A stretch of DNA of 64,000 bases from Anaerostipes sp. 992a (GTDB lineage Bacteria; Bacillota; Clostridia; Lachnospirales; Lachnospiraceae), in contig NZ_MJIG01000003.1 in assembly GCF_001940245.1 (NCBI RefSeq), positions 220,001 to 284,000 of the forward strand. The letters are read 5' to 3'. Shown here one piece after another: positions 37,375 to 46,169 of the stretch; position 1 is the first letter of the stretch; each line of letters starts with the position of its first letter. Below the pieces are notes generated by a model. It saw only the letters and a list, made by a program, of their open reading frames with translations, was not told the origin of the DNA and made no database searches. The position numbers and the translations under genes were made by a program.

Positions 37375-37845
37375 ATGGCAAAAAAAGAGGGAATAAAGCT
37401 GGTCGCCAATAACAAAAAGGCCAGACATGACTATTTTATAGAAGAAACTTATGAAACCGGCATTGTGCTTCATGGTACAGAAGTGAAGTCTCTTCGTCTG
37501 GGTCAGTGCAGCATCAAGGAAGCATTTATCAGTATTGATCATGGAGAAGTGTTTATTAACCGGATGCATATCAATCCTTATGAAAAGGGGAATATCTTTA
37601 ACAAAGATCCTCTGCGGGTGAAAAAACTTCTCATGCATAAAAATGAGATCTATAAGATGGAAAGTCGGGCACAGGTAAAAGGTTATACCATTGTACCATT
37701 GAGAGTATATTTTAAGGGCAGCCTGGTTAAGGTGGAAATCGGTCTTGCTAAGGGTAAGAAGCTGTACGATAAGCGTCAGGACATTGCTAAGAAAGATCAA
37801 AAGAGAGAAGCACAAAGAGATTTTAAAGTAAGAAATTTTGGATAA
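37375..37845 (+). CDS. smpB: SsrA-binding protein SmpB
   Basis: This 156-residue RNA-binding protein delivers tmRNA to stalled ribosomes. Typical segments are NNKKARHDYFIEETYETGIVL, GTEVKSLR, the HINPYEKGN region, and a basic C-terminal tail ending REAQRDFK. Length is normal. AAAGGGGAAGCT precedes the ATG. It overlaps neither neighbour; its RNA partner ssrA lies 95 bp downstream with a separate promoter. Confidence 0.96.
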   Translation: MAKKEGIKLVANNKKARHDYFIEETYETGIVLHGTEVKSLRLGQCSIKEAFISIDHGEVFINRMHINPYEKGNIFNKDPLRVKKLLMHKNEIYKMESRAQVKGYTIVPLRVYFKGSLVKVEIGLAKGKKLYDKRQDIAKKDQKREAQRDFKVRNFG

Positions 37846-37859
37846 AGGACTAAAAAACA

Positions 37860-37888
37860 TTGACAAAAAAAGAAAAGTAATATATAAT
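37860..37888 (+). promoter_or_regulatory. Consensus promoter of ssrA
   Basis: TTGACA (37860-37865) and TATAAT (37883-37888) are both perfect and are separated by 17 bp. The mature tmRNA starts about 50 bp downstream, so a short leader is presumably removed by RNase P. Confidence 0.92.
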
Positions 37889-37939
37889 AAAAAATCACGC
37901 AGGAGTTATCTGTGACCAGAATAAATCTTGAAGCAATCA

Positions 37940-38280
37940 GGGCTTGTACTGGTTTCGACGGGGATTTTGAAGGTCGGGAAGCCATTCGGAGGGACCACGT
38001 TACGGTGCGAAACTTAAATATAAACGCAGATAATAAATTAGCGTACGCTGCCTAGTTTGCAGCTGCCTGCTCCATACCACCTACAGTATGGAATCCAGGC
38101 ATCAAAACATGTAGGACACTAATCTGGTAAAGCTTTGCATCAGGTTAAGTAATATGAAGCTACTAAAGCAGGCAGCCTGTTCATGGGCGTCCTGTGGAGG
38201 GAATGTAAAATCATGAACTGCAATGGGAGATGCCTTACTGGACGAGTTTTCGGACGCGGGTTCGATTCCCGCCAGGTCCA
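37940..38280 (+). ncRNA. ssrA: Transfer-messenger RNA (tmRNA)
   Basis: The tRNA-like ends pair gggcttg (37940-37946) with caggtcc (38273-38279). The conserved actggtttcgacgggg block follows the 5' end, and the T arm gcgggttcgattcccgc precedes the 3' end. The tag frame begins at the GCA resume codon at 38026 after ataaac and ends at TAG 38053-38055. It encodes ADNKLAYAA, a typical short proteolysis tag ending in AA. CCA is not encoded. Confidence 0.95.
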
Positions 38281-38283
38281 TAG

Positions 38284-38318
38284 AAAAAGCCTTGTTTCGA
38301 CAGGGCTTTTTATTTTTT
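38284..38318 (+). terminator. Terminator of ssrA
   Basis: aaaagccttg pairs with cagggctttt, with one G-U, around tttcga and is followed by a long T-rich tract. Confidence 0.88.
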
Positions 38319-38346
38319 TCAGGTCTTTGTTTTTCAAACGTTCTGA

Positions 38347-38733
38347 TTATAAAGCACCATTGGCAATGAGTTTTGCAATTTCAGCCACATTGCTTCCACG
38401 GCTGAATTCGAAGGTGATCATGCCAAGACTGCTAAAATAAAGTTCTAATTCGGATTCGATATCAAAAGTTCCTGCCGTTTCGATGGAAAAGGCTTGAATG
38501 TGGTTGTAAGGAAGAGAGGTAAAATCCTTTTTTGCTCCTACGAGTCCTTGTACATTGACAGATATGATCCGCTTGTCAGTAAATACGATAAAATCCCTTA
38601 AAGAGGAATAGACATGAAGAATGCTTTCATTATCTGCAAGCATCGGCTGTACCATAGGTGTGATATGTTTCTGTATCTCCTTGTCACTGGCTTTTGATAA
38701 TTTAAAAACTTTTTTATTGGTAAAATCAATCAT
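38347..38733 (-). CDS. Bacterial PH-domain protein (YvbH-like)
   Basis: This 128-residue soluble protein is almost wholly one bacterial pleckstrin-homology (bPH_1) domain. The strand pattern HVYSSLRDFIVFTDKRIISV, the following SLPYNHIQAFSIET and FEFSRGSNVAEIAKLI helix are typical. The function of the family is unknown. The start is MIDFTN at 38733, with AGGAGG upstream. It overlaps the stop of the Cys-rich gene by 8 bp, so the two are translationally coupled. Confidence 0.75.
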   Translation of the reverse strand: MIDFTNKKVFKLSKASDKEIQKHITPMVQPMLADNESILHVYSSLRDFIVFTDKRIISVNVQGLVGAKKDFTSLPYNHIQAFSIETAGTFDIESELELYFSSLGMITFEFSRGSNVAEIAKLIANGAL

Positions 38734-38986
38734 GCTGAACCTCCTGTTCTCTCCTGCTGTCCGCAGAAGGAAATTGTTGATAAAAATCCTGAATATCGTC
38801 AAATTCCATGTTAATTTTTAGTCGGTTGATGGGGAAACTTCCGTGGCATCCATTCCCGCATGAGCAACGATTGACTTTTATAGAAGTCCCGTTAGAGAAT
38901 TGAATGATATTGACAAAATCGCTACTATGACAGCCACCGCTACAGCAACACATGGAATTACCGAGAATATCTGTAATTCTAATCAT
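38726..38986 (-). CDS. Small Cys-rich protein, unknown
   Basis: This 86-residue protein has two Cys/His clusters: MCCCSGGCHSSD (about residues 12-23) and CSCGNGCHG (about 40-48). The tail is Asp/Phe/Gln-rich. The spacing suggests binding of metal such as zinc or an Fe-S cluster, but no family is recognised. The start MIRITD is at 38986, with AAAGGA 9 bases upstream; a start at 39010 is possible. It overlaps the PH-domain gene and should be expressed with it. Confidence 0.6.
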   Translation of the reverse strand: MIRITDILGNSMCCCSGGCHSSDFVNIIQFSNGTSIKVNRCSCGNGCHGSFPINRLKINMEFDDIQDFYQQFPSADSRREQEVQHD

Positions 38987-39140
38987 ATACAAAAATCCTT
39001 TCTGAATCATTCATTTTTATAAATCTATTGTATCATAGAAATTGTCTATGAAAGAGAATCTTATCATATTTTTATAAAATTTTATCATTGGGAAAGAAAA
39101 TGGAATATAATAAGAGAATGGTTAAGAAGGAAAAAATTAC

Positions 39141-39169
39141 TTTACGAGAGAACATATGTTTGGTAAAAT
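39141..39169 (+). promoter_or_regulatory. SOS-type promoter of dinB with LexA box
   Basis: GAACATATGTTT (39150-39161) is a perfect palindrome and fits the Gram-positive LexA box (GAAC-N4-GTTT form). It lies between a weak -35 (TTTACG, 39141-39146) and a -10 TAAAAT (39164-39169), 17 bp apart. Binding there would block the promoter. The -10 is 18 bp from the dinB ATG. A second possible -10, TATAAT, lies at 39106. Confidence 0.7.
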
Positions 39170-39187
39170 AAAGGTGGAGGGAGAAAG

Positions 39188-40450
39188 ATGAAGCAGGACA
39201 GAATTATTTATCATATTGACGTGAATTCTGCATTCTTATCGTGGGAGGCAGTTTATCGAACTCAGGTAAAAAAAGATGCGGTAGATTTAAGAGAGATTCC
39301 GTCCATCATCGGTGGAGATGAAAAGCAGAGGCATGGAATTGTTCTGGCAAAATCGATACCGGCCAAAAGATTTGGAGTGAGAACGGGGGAACCTATTCGT
39401 GATGCGTTGGCAAAGTGTCCGGAGTTGGTTGTGTGTCCTCCCTGCTATCCTTTGTATGATCGATGTTCAAAGGCTATGCGCAGAGAATTTGAGGTATATT
39501 CCCCTACGATAGAAAAGTATAGTGTGGATGAATGTTTTATTGATATGACAGAGACCATGAGATTATTTGGAGATCCTGTGGAAACAGCCTATGAGCTTAA
39601 GGATAAGATTAAAAGCAAGCTTGGTTTTACTGTGAATATTGGTGTGGCTCCTAATAAGCTTTTGGCTAAGATGGCAAGCGACTTTGAGAAGCCAGATCGG
39701 GTTCATACTTTATTTTATGAAGAGATACCAAAGAAGATGTGGCCGCTTCCGGTAGAGAATCTGTTCTTTGTGGGACGTGCAACAAGAAAGAAGCTATATA
39801 ATCTTGGAATTTTTACGATTGGACAGTTGGCACAATTTGATCTGGAATTGTTAAAGCTACATGTTGGGAATAAATATGGAATTATGATTCATAATTATGC
39901 CAATGGAATAGATGATTCCAGGGTAGAGGAGGAACCACCCATCAATAAAGGATATGGGAATAGTACGACGATTTCTCATGATGTATCGGATTGGACAGAG
40001 GGGAAAAAGATTATTTTATCGTTGGTAGAGAATGTTGCTGCAAGATTGAGACAGGATCGGGTTAAGACCAATTGCATTTGCCTGGAATTAAAGACAAGTG
40101 GCTTCCATACCTATTCTCATCAGAAGACTTTGAAGGGAGCTACGGATATTACCAATGATATCTATCAGGCGGCTGCAGAGCTCTTTGAAGAAATGTGGCA
40201 GGAGGAGCCGCTGCGATTGATCGGGGTGCGGGCCACAGGTATTACGGAAGACGGATATCAGTTTGGATTATTTGATTATCAGGAGAAAGAGAAACTGCAG
40301 AATATGGATAAGGCTATTGATGCTATCCGAAGTAAATTTGGTCAGGATGCAGTAAAGAGAGCCAGCTTTTTAAAGGGCGATATTGAGCATATGACTGGAG
40401 GAATCTCCAAAAAGAAACAGGAAGAAAACGAAGGAGGAATTGATTTCTGA
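39188..40450 (+). CDS. dinB: Y-family DNA polymerase IV
   Basis: This 420-residue translesion polymerase has the palm carboxylate motif HIDVNSAF near the N-terminus, the YSVDECFIDM catalytic acids near residue 115, and GVAPNKLLAKMASDFEKPD. The helix-hairpin-helix thumb and little-finger region (about 240-350) follow. It lacks the C-terminal extension of UmuC/PolV. Regulation by LexA is suggested by the box upstream. It stands alone; thrC has its own promoter. Confidence 0.92.
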   Translation: MKQDRIIYHIDVNSAFLSWEAVYRTQVKKDAVDLREIPSIIGGDEKQRHGIVLAKSIPAKRFGVRTGEPIRDALAKCPELVVCPPCYPLYDRCSKAMRREFEVYSPTIEKYSVDECFIDMTETMRLFGDPVETAYELKDKIKSKLGFTVNIGVAPNKLLAKMASDFEKPDRVHTLFYEEIPKKMWPLPVENLFFVGRATRKKLYNLGIFTIGQLAQFDLELLKLHVGNKYGIMIHNYANGIDDSRVEEEPPINKGYGNSTTISHDVSDWTEGKKIILSLVENVAARLRQDRVKTNCICLELKTSGFHTYSHQKTLKGATDITNDIYQAAAELFEEMWQEEPLRLIGVRATGITEDGYQFGLFDYQEKEKLQNMDKAIDAIRSKFGQDAVKRASFLKGDIEHMTGGISKKKQEENEGGIDF

Positions 40451-40577
40451 GGTAGAACGTCATAGATGGTGGTTAAAAAATTAGAAAAGAGGCACAAATT
40501 TGTTGAAGAAATCGAAAAATTTATAAAAATAGTGGATAGATTCAGCGAAAAATGCATAGACGGCAAAGAATAAGCTG

Positions 40578-40586
40578 TGATATAAT
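40578..40586 (+). promoter_or_regulatory. Extended -10 promoter of thrC
   Basis: TGATATAAT contains TG plus one base before a consensus TATAAT (40581-40586), an extended -10 that can work without a strong -35. It is 50 bp before the thrC start. Confidence 0.55.
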
Positions 40587-40636
40587 AGTGGCACTTAGTC
40601 AGAAGAAAAATTACAATATAGAAAAGGATGGATAAG

Positions 40637-42124
40637 ATGGACTTAATTTATAGAAGTACAAGAAATGATAACGAAACAGCAACGGCTTCTCAGGCAATTT
40701 TAAAAGGACTTGCCAATAATAGCGGACTTTTTGTACCAACTGAGATTCCAAAGCTGGATGTTGGCATTGATGAGTTGGTAAGAATGAACTATCAGGAAAC
40801 GGCCTATGCAGTTATGAAGCAGTTTTTTACTGACTTTACAGAAGAAGAATTAAAGTACTGTATTGAACATGCATACGATGATAAGTTCGATACACCGGAT
40901 ATTGTACCGATTATTAAAGCCGGAGAGGCTTATCATATGCAATTATTCCATGGTTCTACGATTGCATTTAAGGATATGGCACTTTCTATTCTTCCATATT
41001 TACTTGTAACTGCAGCGAAGAAGAATAATGTAAAGAACGAAATCGTTATTTTAACAGCAACTTCTGGTGATACTGGAAAAGCAGCTTTGGCGGGATTTGC
41101 AGATGTTCCTGGAACAAAGATTATCGTATTTTATCCAAAAGATGGCGTAAGTCCGATCCAGGAAAAACAGATGGTAACTCAAAAAGGAGATAATACATAT
41201 GTTGTTGGAATCAAAGGAAACTTTGATGATGCACAGACAGGTGTGAAAAAGATGTTCTCTGATGTAGAACTTGCAAAAGAGATGGATGCAGCTGGATATC
41301 AGTTTTCTTCTGCAAATTCCATTAATATTGGACGTCTGGTTCCTCAGATTGTATATTATGTATACTCCTATGCAAAATTAGTGTCTAATAATGTAGTATC
41401 CAAAGGAACAGCGATGAATGTGGTAGTGCCTACAGGAAACTTTGGTAACATTTTGGCTGCTTATTACGCAAAACAGATGGGAATTCCAATTAAGACTTTT
41501 ATTTGTGCTTCCAATGAGAATAAAGTGCTATTTGATTTCTTCCAGACGGGTACATATGATAAGAATAGAGAATTTATTTTAACTTCTTCTCCATCTATGG
41601 ACATCCTGATTTCCAGCAACTTAGAGCGTCTGATTTATAAGATTGCAGGGGATGATGCAGAAAAATGCGCAGAGCTTATGAAGGCATTGTCAGAAGATGG
41701 TAAGTATACCATTACAGACGAGATGAAGAAAAATTTAAATGACTTTGTTGGCGTCTATACCACAGAAGAGGATACAGCAAAAGCAATTAAACGTATGTAT
41801 AACGATATTGGTTATGTTATGGATACGCATACTGCAGTAGCAGCTCAGGGATATTATCAGTATATCGAAAAGACTGATGATCGTACTCCAACGGTAATTG
41901 CGTCTACTGCAAGTCCATATAAATTTACAAGAAGTGTCATGAATGCCATTGATCCTGCATATGACAGCAAGACCGATTTTGAATTGGTGGATGAATTAAG
42001 TAAGATTTCTAGAACTCCAGTGCCAAAAGCAATTGAGGAGATTCGTACAGCTCCAGTTCTTCACGATACCGTATGTGAGAAAGATCAGATGCTTGCAGAA
42101 GTAAAGAAGATTTTAGGTATTTAG
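40637..42124 (+). CDS. thrC: Threonine synthase
   Basis: This 495-residue PLP enzyme makes threonine from O-phosphohomoserine. It has an N-terminal YRSTRNDN start and the PLP Lys in GSTIAFKDMALSIL near residue 112. TATSGDTGKAA, the serine/glycine-rich phosphate region near 150, and VPTGNFGNILA follow. Size fits the long (about 500 residue) form found in Clostridia. The start is the second ATG (MDLIYR, 40637), with AAGGA eight bases upstream; the ATG at 40628 lies too close to it. It stands alone and has a terminator. Confidence 0.94.
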   Translation: MDLIYRSTRNDNETATASQAILKGLANNSGLFVPTEIPKLDVGIDELVRMNYQETAYAVMKQFFTDFTEEELKYCIEHAYDDKFDTPDIVPIIKAGEAYHMQLFHGSTIAFKDMALSILPYLLVTAAKKNNVKNEIVILTATSGDTGKAALAGFADVPGTKIIVFYPKDGVSPIQEKQMVTQKGDNTYVVGIKGNFDDAQTGVKKMFSDVELAKEMDAAGYQFSSANSINIGRLVPQIVYYVYSYAKLVSNNVVSKGTAMNVVVPTGNFGNILAAYYAKQMGIPIKTFICASNENKVLFDFFQTGTYDKNREFILTSSPSMDILISSNLERLIYKIAGDDAEKCAELMKALSEDGKYTITDEMKKNLNDFVGVYTTEEDTAKAIKRMYNDIGYVMDTHTAVAAQGYYQYIEKTDDRTPTVIASTASPYKFTRSVMNAIDPAYDSKTDFELVDELSKISRTPVPKAIEEIRTAPVLHDTVCEKDQMLAEVKKILGI

Positions 42125-42143
42125 GCTTTGAAAGGTTTATTTT

Positions 42144-42171
42144 AGAGGTAGAGTTTTTCTACCTCTTTTTC
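42144..42171 (+). terminator. Terminator after thrC
   Basis: A perfect 9-bp stem pairs agaggtaga (42144-42152) with tctacctct (42158-42166), followed by tttt. Confidence 0.85.
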
Positions 42172-42261
42172 TTTTGGTTGTGAAAAAACAAAAGGTATAT
42201 GAAATATGATAAATATGGTAAAATAAAAGTAATAAAATATAGCAGAAAGGACGGAGTTTGT

Positions 42262-42615
42262 ATGGCATTTTTTGATGATTTACAAAAAAATTTGTCTGCA
42301 GCCGGAAAGCAGGCAGCAGATAAGGCAAAAGAAGTTGCAGATTTAACGATGAAGACGGCTGAGCTTCGTAGAGAAGAACAGGAATTAAAGGATTGTTATG
42401 CAAGAATTGGACAGCGTTTATATGAGTCTACCAAAGAAGTTCCATCAGAAGCAGATCTGGATGATTTTAATCAGATAGAAGCACATCTGAATAATATTAA
42501 GAATATTGAGGAAGAAATTCAACAGTTAAAGGGTAAGAAGCCATGCCCAAATTGTGGGAAGACGATAGATGCGGAAAGTAAATTCTGTAATTATTGTGGA
42601 ACAGTATTAGAATAA
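42262..42615 (+). CDS. Coiled-coil protein with C-terminal zinc ribbon
   Basis: This 117-residue protein has an N-terminal amphipathic helix (FFDDLQKNLSAAGKQAADKAKE), a long helical central region with coiled-coil character (about 25-85), and a C-terminal zinc ribbon CPNCGK...CNYCG. It is a common, uncharacterised type in Lachnospiraceae. It starts at MAFFDD, with AAGGACGGAG upstream. It stands alone between thrC and the ABC exporter, with terminators on both sides. Confidence 0.7.
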   Translation: MAFFDDLQKNLSAAGKQAADKAKEVADLTMKTAELRREEQELKDCYARIGQRLYESTKEVPSEADLDDFNQIEAHLNNIKNIEEEIQQLKGKKPCPNCGKTIDAESKFCNYCGTVLE

Positions 42616-42620
42616 GTAAG

Positions 42621-42661
42621 AATACCTCTGGTCACTTAAATGGACGCAGGGGTATTTTTTA
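42621..42661 (+). terminator. Terminator 1 after the zinc-ribbon gene
   Basis: aatacctctg (42621-42630) pairs with caggggtatt (42647-42656), with one G-U, followed by tttt. Confidence 0.8.
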
Positions 42662-42673
42662 TGAAAGGCGTAA

Positions 42674-42698
42674 AATCCTGCAAAACAGGATTCTTTTT
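42674..42698 (+). terminator. Terminator 2 after the zinc-ribbon gene
   Basis: aatcctg (42674-42680) and caggatt (42686-42692) form a 7-bp stem followed by cttttt. It is tandem with the previous terminator and insulates the ABC operon. Confidence 0.7.
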
Positions 42699-42778
42699 GA
42701 TTGTCTGTGAAATGTTCACAAAGTGTTCGCATTTATAGTATATAATAGACTCCAGAAATAAAAGAAAGGGAGTTTGCA

Positions 42779-43726
42779 ATGATTCAGATTACTAATTTAG
42801 TAAAAAAATATGGAAATAAAACAGCACTTCAGGGCATTGACTTAACGGTAAAAGAAGGGGAAATTATGGGACTTCTTGGACCAAATGGTGCTGGAAAGTC
42901 AACCACCATGAATATTATGACCGGATACCTGTCTGCAACCAGTGGGGAAGTTAAAATCAATGGACATGATATTTTAACAGAACCTATAGAAACGAAAAAA
43001 TCCATTGGATATCTTCCAGAGATTCCACCACTGTATATGGATATGAAGGTAAAAGAATATCTGAATTTTGTGGCGCAGTTAAAAAAACTGAAAAAAGCGG
43101 AAAGAAAGAAGCAGGTAGAGCAGGTTATGGAATTGGTAGAAGTAAAAGAATACGAAAACCGCTTGATCAAGTATCTATCCAAAGGATATAAGCAGAGGGT
43201 TGGATTGGCTCAGGCGCTTCTTGGAGAACCGAAACTATTGATTTTAGATGAGCCCACCGTAGGTTTAGATCCAAATCAGATTATCAGAATGAGAAAACTG
43301 ATCAAAGATCTTGCAAAAGATCATACGATTATTTTAAGCTCACACATTTTATCAGAAATCAGCGCGATCTGTGACAGTGTGGTGATCATTGATCAAGGAA
43401 AGGTAATTGCCAGAGGTACAGCAGAAGAACTGGAGGAACAGTTTACCAATAAAGAAGTCATTTGGCTGACAGTAAAAGGAGAACAGGAAAAAGTAAAAAG
43501 TGCAGTAAAGGAATGTAAATGTTTTGTTTCTTATGATATGGAAGAGCTGGAAGAAGAGCAATGGAGAATCAGAGCAGAAATGAAGAGTGAAGAGGATATG
43601 AGAGATCAGCTGTTCTTTTATTTTGCGGAAAAGAAAATACCAGTTCTGAATATGGAACAGGAGACAAAATCCTTAGAAGATGTCTTCCTGCAACTAACAG
43701 GAAAAGAAAGTGAGGAAGCGAAATAA
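42779..43726 (+). CDS. ABC transporter ATP-binding protein (GldA-like)
   Basis: This 315-residue ATPase has Walker A GPNGAGKST near residue 38, the signature LSKGYKQRVGLAQ near 137, and Walker B LLILDEPTVGLDP near 157. A C-terminal extension follows. It forms an operon with a permease and a GldG-like protein. The three resemble gliding-machinery GldAFG, but in non-gliding Firmicutes such systems are general exporters of unknown substrate. AAAGGGAG precedes the ATG. A TATAAT at 42741-42746 may be part of the promoter, with a weak -35. Confidence 0.88.
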   Translation: MIQITNLVKKYGNKTALQGIDLTVKEGEIMGLLGPNGAGKSTTMNIMTGYLSATSGEVKINGHDILTEPIETKKSIGYLPEIPPLYMDMKVKEYLNFVAQLKKLKKAERKKQVEQVMELVEVKEYENRLIKYLSKGYKQRVGLAQALLGEPKLLILDEPTVGLDPNQIIRMRKLIKDLAKDHTIILSSHILSEISAICDSVVIIDQGKVIARGTAEELEEQFTNKEVIWLTVKGEQEKVKSAVKECKCFVSYDMEELEEEQWRIRAEMKSEEDMRDQLFFYFAEKKIPVLNMEQETKSLEDVFLQLTGKESEEAK

Positions 43727-43727
43727 T

Positions 43728-44594
43728 ATGAAAGCGATTTATTTAAAAGAATTGAAAAGCTATTTTCAGTCTATGATAGGATATATTTATCTTGCCTTTT
43801 TTACGGTAGCCATTGGGATTTATTATATATACTACTGTGTATTAAATGCAACAACCAATTTTTCCTATTATGTATTGGGAAGTGTATCTACCATCTTTTT
43901 GATCACAATTCCAATTTTAACAATGAAATTGATTTCTGAGGAAAAGCGGCAGAAAACGGATCAGCTTTTATTTACAGCACCGGTACGTACATGGGAAATT
44001 ATTGTGGGAAAATATCTGGCATCTCTTACAGTCTTTGTAATATCCTTGCTCTTGATTGCATTATTTCCATTAATGCTCAGCTTGTTTGGAAAAGTAAACT
44101 GGCCGATGACTGCATCAGGCTTTCTTGGAGTCTTTTTATTTGGAGCAGGACTGATGGCCATAGGACTGTTGATTTCCTGTGTGACAGAACATCAGATGGT
44201 AGCAGCACTCTTAAGTTTTGCCATTTTTATTGTCATGTATCTTCTTCCAAATATTACGGATATGTTCCCATCAAGTGGAATTTTCACAGTTGTGTTCTTG
44301 GTGATTTTAGTACTCCTTCTGGCATGGCTGTTTTACAGTGAGACAAAGGATATTCGGATCGCACTGATATCCGGAGTTGTTCCAATTGGGATTATAGTGG
44401 GCATGTATGTGTGGAAATCAGAAATTTTTGACAATGGAATTTCCAATATCGTATCCTGGTTTTCTTTGCTAGATCGATTTAACGATTTTATTAGCGGAGT
44501 ATTAAATGCATCTTCTGTGGTATATTATGTATCTTTTATTGTTGCTTCTTTGTTTATTGGAACACAGATATTAGAGCGTAGAAGATGGAAATAA
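43728..44594 (+). CDS. ABC-2 type permease (GldF-like)
   Basis: This 288-residue protein has about six membrane segments and an N-terminal IYLKELKSYFQS that is typical of ABC-2 permeases. KLISEEKRQKTDQLLFTAPV is the family's conserved cytoplasmic loop. It starts one base after the ATPase stop. The start is MKAIYL at 43728; earlier codons overlap the ATPase gene and have no ribosome site. The substrate is unknown. It works with the adjacent ATPase and GldG-like protein. Confidence 0.85.
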   Translation: MKAIYLKELKSYFQSMIGYIYLAFFTVAIGIYYIYYCVLNATTNFSYYVLGSVSTIFLITIPILTMKLISEEKRQKTDQLLFTAPVRTWEIIVGKYLASLTVFVISLLLIALFPLMLSLFGKVNWPMTASGFLGVFLFGAGLMAIGLLISCVTEHQMVAALLSFAIFIVMYLLPNITDMFPSSGIFTVVFLVILVLLLAWLFYSETKDIRIALISGVVPIGIIVGMYVWKSEIFDNGISNIVSWFSLLDRFNDFISGVLNASSVVYYVSFIVASLFIGTQILERRRWK

Positions 44595-44603
44595 GGAGGA
44601 ACG

Positions 44604-46040
44604 ATGGATATGAATTTTAAAATTAAAAATAGAAAGAAAAAAGAAAAAAACCAGACAGTTCCAGTCGGAGTAAAAACAAAAAAAGCGTTAGGTGCATTCT
44701 CAGCCACTTCTATTGTTCTGGTCATAATGATTGCAATATTGGCAAATGTTCTGATCACCAAAACAGACTGGAGCTACGATGTGACAGATAATAAGCTATA
44801 TACACTGTCTGAACAGTCTAAAAAAATTGTAAAGAACCTGGATCAGGATGTAACAATCTATTTCTTATCCAGCAAAAAAAATACAGATGATGGTTATTTA
44901 AAAATTGTAAATCAATACAAAAAGAATTCCAAGCATGTTTCGGTCAAATTCCGCGATATGGAGTTATATCCGAACTTTGCAAAAAAATATGTTTCTTCAG
45001 GAACTGCAGAAGAGGGTGGAATCATTGTTGTTTGCGGAGAAAAGGGAAAATATATTTCTCCAAATGACTTTGTTGGAACATCTATGGATGACAGCGGAAA
45101 TTACAGTACGGAAGTTACGCTGGAGCCATCTGTGACTTCTGCTATTAATTATGTAACATCAGATGATACGCCAGTTATTTATTTGTTGTCTGGTCATGGT
45201 GAATTGGAGCTTGATTCCTCTTTCCAGAGCAGTATCGAAAGGGACAATTATGAATTTAAAGAGCTAAATCTGTTGACGGAATCGAAAGTACCAGAAGATT
45301 GTGAGATTTTGATGATTAATGGACCAACATCAGATATTAACTCTGCGGATATGAAAAAAGTAAAAAAATACCTGAATAATGGCGGCAAGCTCTTCTATGT
45401 ATGTAATACAGATGCGGATACTTTAAAGAACTTTGAATCGATACTGGATTCTTATGGAATTGGTATCAACGATGGTATTGTGGTTGAGACAGATGGCTCT
45501 ATGTACATGCAGGGATATCCAACCTATCTCCTTCCAACCATAGAAGCCACGGATATTACCAGCGCTTTGGCAGAGAATAAATCTTATATTTTGATGCCGG
45601 TCAGCAAGGGATTTACATTAACAGGAAATGCAAGCGCTCTGTTATCTACCAGTGATGGTGCTTATTCTAAGGTGAATTTAGAAAGTGAAACAGTGGACAA
45701 AGAAAGTGGCGATATCAATGGACCATTCTCAGTAGCAGCAGAGTCAATGAACGATGATGGAGAGATTCAGGTTGTAGCAATTGGATCTCCAAGTATGATG
45801 ATGGAAGAAATTGATCAATATGTTTCAGGAACCAATTCTGATTTTGTATCAAATTGTGTCAATGGCATGACCGATCAGGAGGAAAAAATCTCTATTAAGG
45901 CCAAAGAGGTATCCAATGATACGGCTACTTATACGACAGCAGCAGTTCAGGCAGTATCCTTTGTGTCTGTAATTGGAATTCCAGTGTGCATTCTGATTAT
46001 TGGTCTGATTGTTGTGATTTTAAGAAAACGAAGCAAATAA
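44604..46040 (+). CDS. GldG-like auxiliary protein
   Basis: This 478-residue protein has an N-terminal membrane helix (about 32-52) and a C-terminal one (about 445-470), with a large extracytoplasmic domain between. KTDWSYDVTDNKLYTLSEQSK after the first helix, then VTIYFL and the ITYV-like LLSGHGELELD region, are typical of GldG/ABC-associated (DUF4350-like) proteins. It completes the three-gene exporter. The first ATG (44604) has AAGGAGG only four bases away, so MNFKI at 44610 is an equally likely start. Confidence 0.82.
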   Translation: MDMNFKIKNRKKKEKNQTVPVGVKTKKALGAFSATSIVLVIMIAILANVLITKTDWSYDVTDNKLYTLSEQSKKIVKNLDQDVTIYFLSSKKNTDDGYLKIVNQYKKNSKHVSVKFRDMELYPNFAKKYVSSGTAEEGGIIVVCGEKGKYISPNDFVGTSMDDSGNYSTEVTLEPSVTSAINYVTSDDTPVIYLLSGHGELELDSSFQSSIERDNYEFKELNLLTESKVPEDCEILMINGPTSDINSADMKKVKKYLNNGGKLFYVCNTDADTLKNFESILDSYGIGINDGIVVETDGSMYMQGYPTYLLPTIEATDITSALAENKSYILMPVSKGFTLTGNASALLSTSDGAYSKVNLESETVDKESGDINGPFSVAAESMNDDGEIQVVAIGSPSMMMEEIDQYVSGTNSDFVSNCVNGMTDQEEKISIKAKEVSNDTATYTTAAVQAVSFVSVIGIPVCILIIGLIVVILRKRSK

Positions 46041-46058
46041 AAAGTTTATAGTGTATTT

Positions 46059-46095
46059 AAGGGACACTTCATATAAAGGAGTGTTCCTTTTTATT
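46059..46095 (+). terminator. Terminator of the ABC exporter operon
   Basis: aagggacact (46059-46068) pairs with agtgttcctt (46080-46089), with one G-U, followed by tttt. Confidence 0.8.
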
Positions 46096-46109
46096 TTATT
46101 AAAAAATGA

Positions 46110-46137
46110 TTGACAAATGGAATTTTATGTATATAAT
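46110..46137 (+). promoter_or_regulatory. Strong promoter of the prepilin peptidase operon
   Basis: Perfect TTGACA (46110-46115) and perfect TATAAT (46132-46137) are separated by 16 bp, 33 bp before the prepilin peptidase start. Confidence 0.85.
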
Positions 46138-46169
46138 TGTAAATAAATGGAAGAATGGAGGGGCGAAAG

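Noticed and set aside
38183-38440. A protein frame across the tmRNA 3' end.
   Set aside because: It is explained by the ssrA gene and its terminator; no protein similarity.
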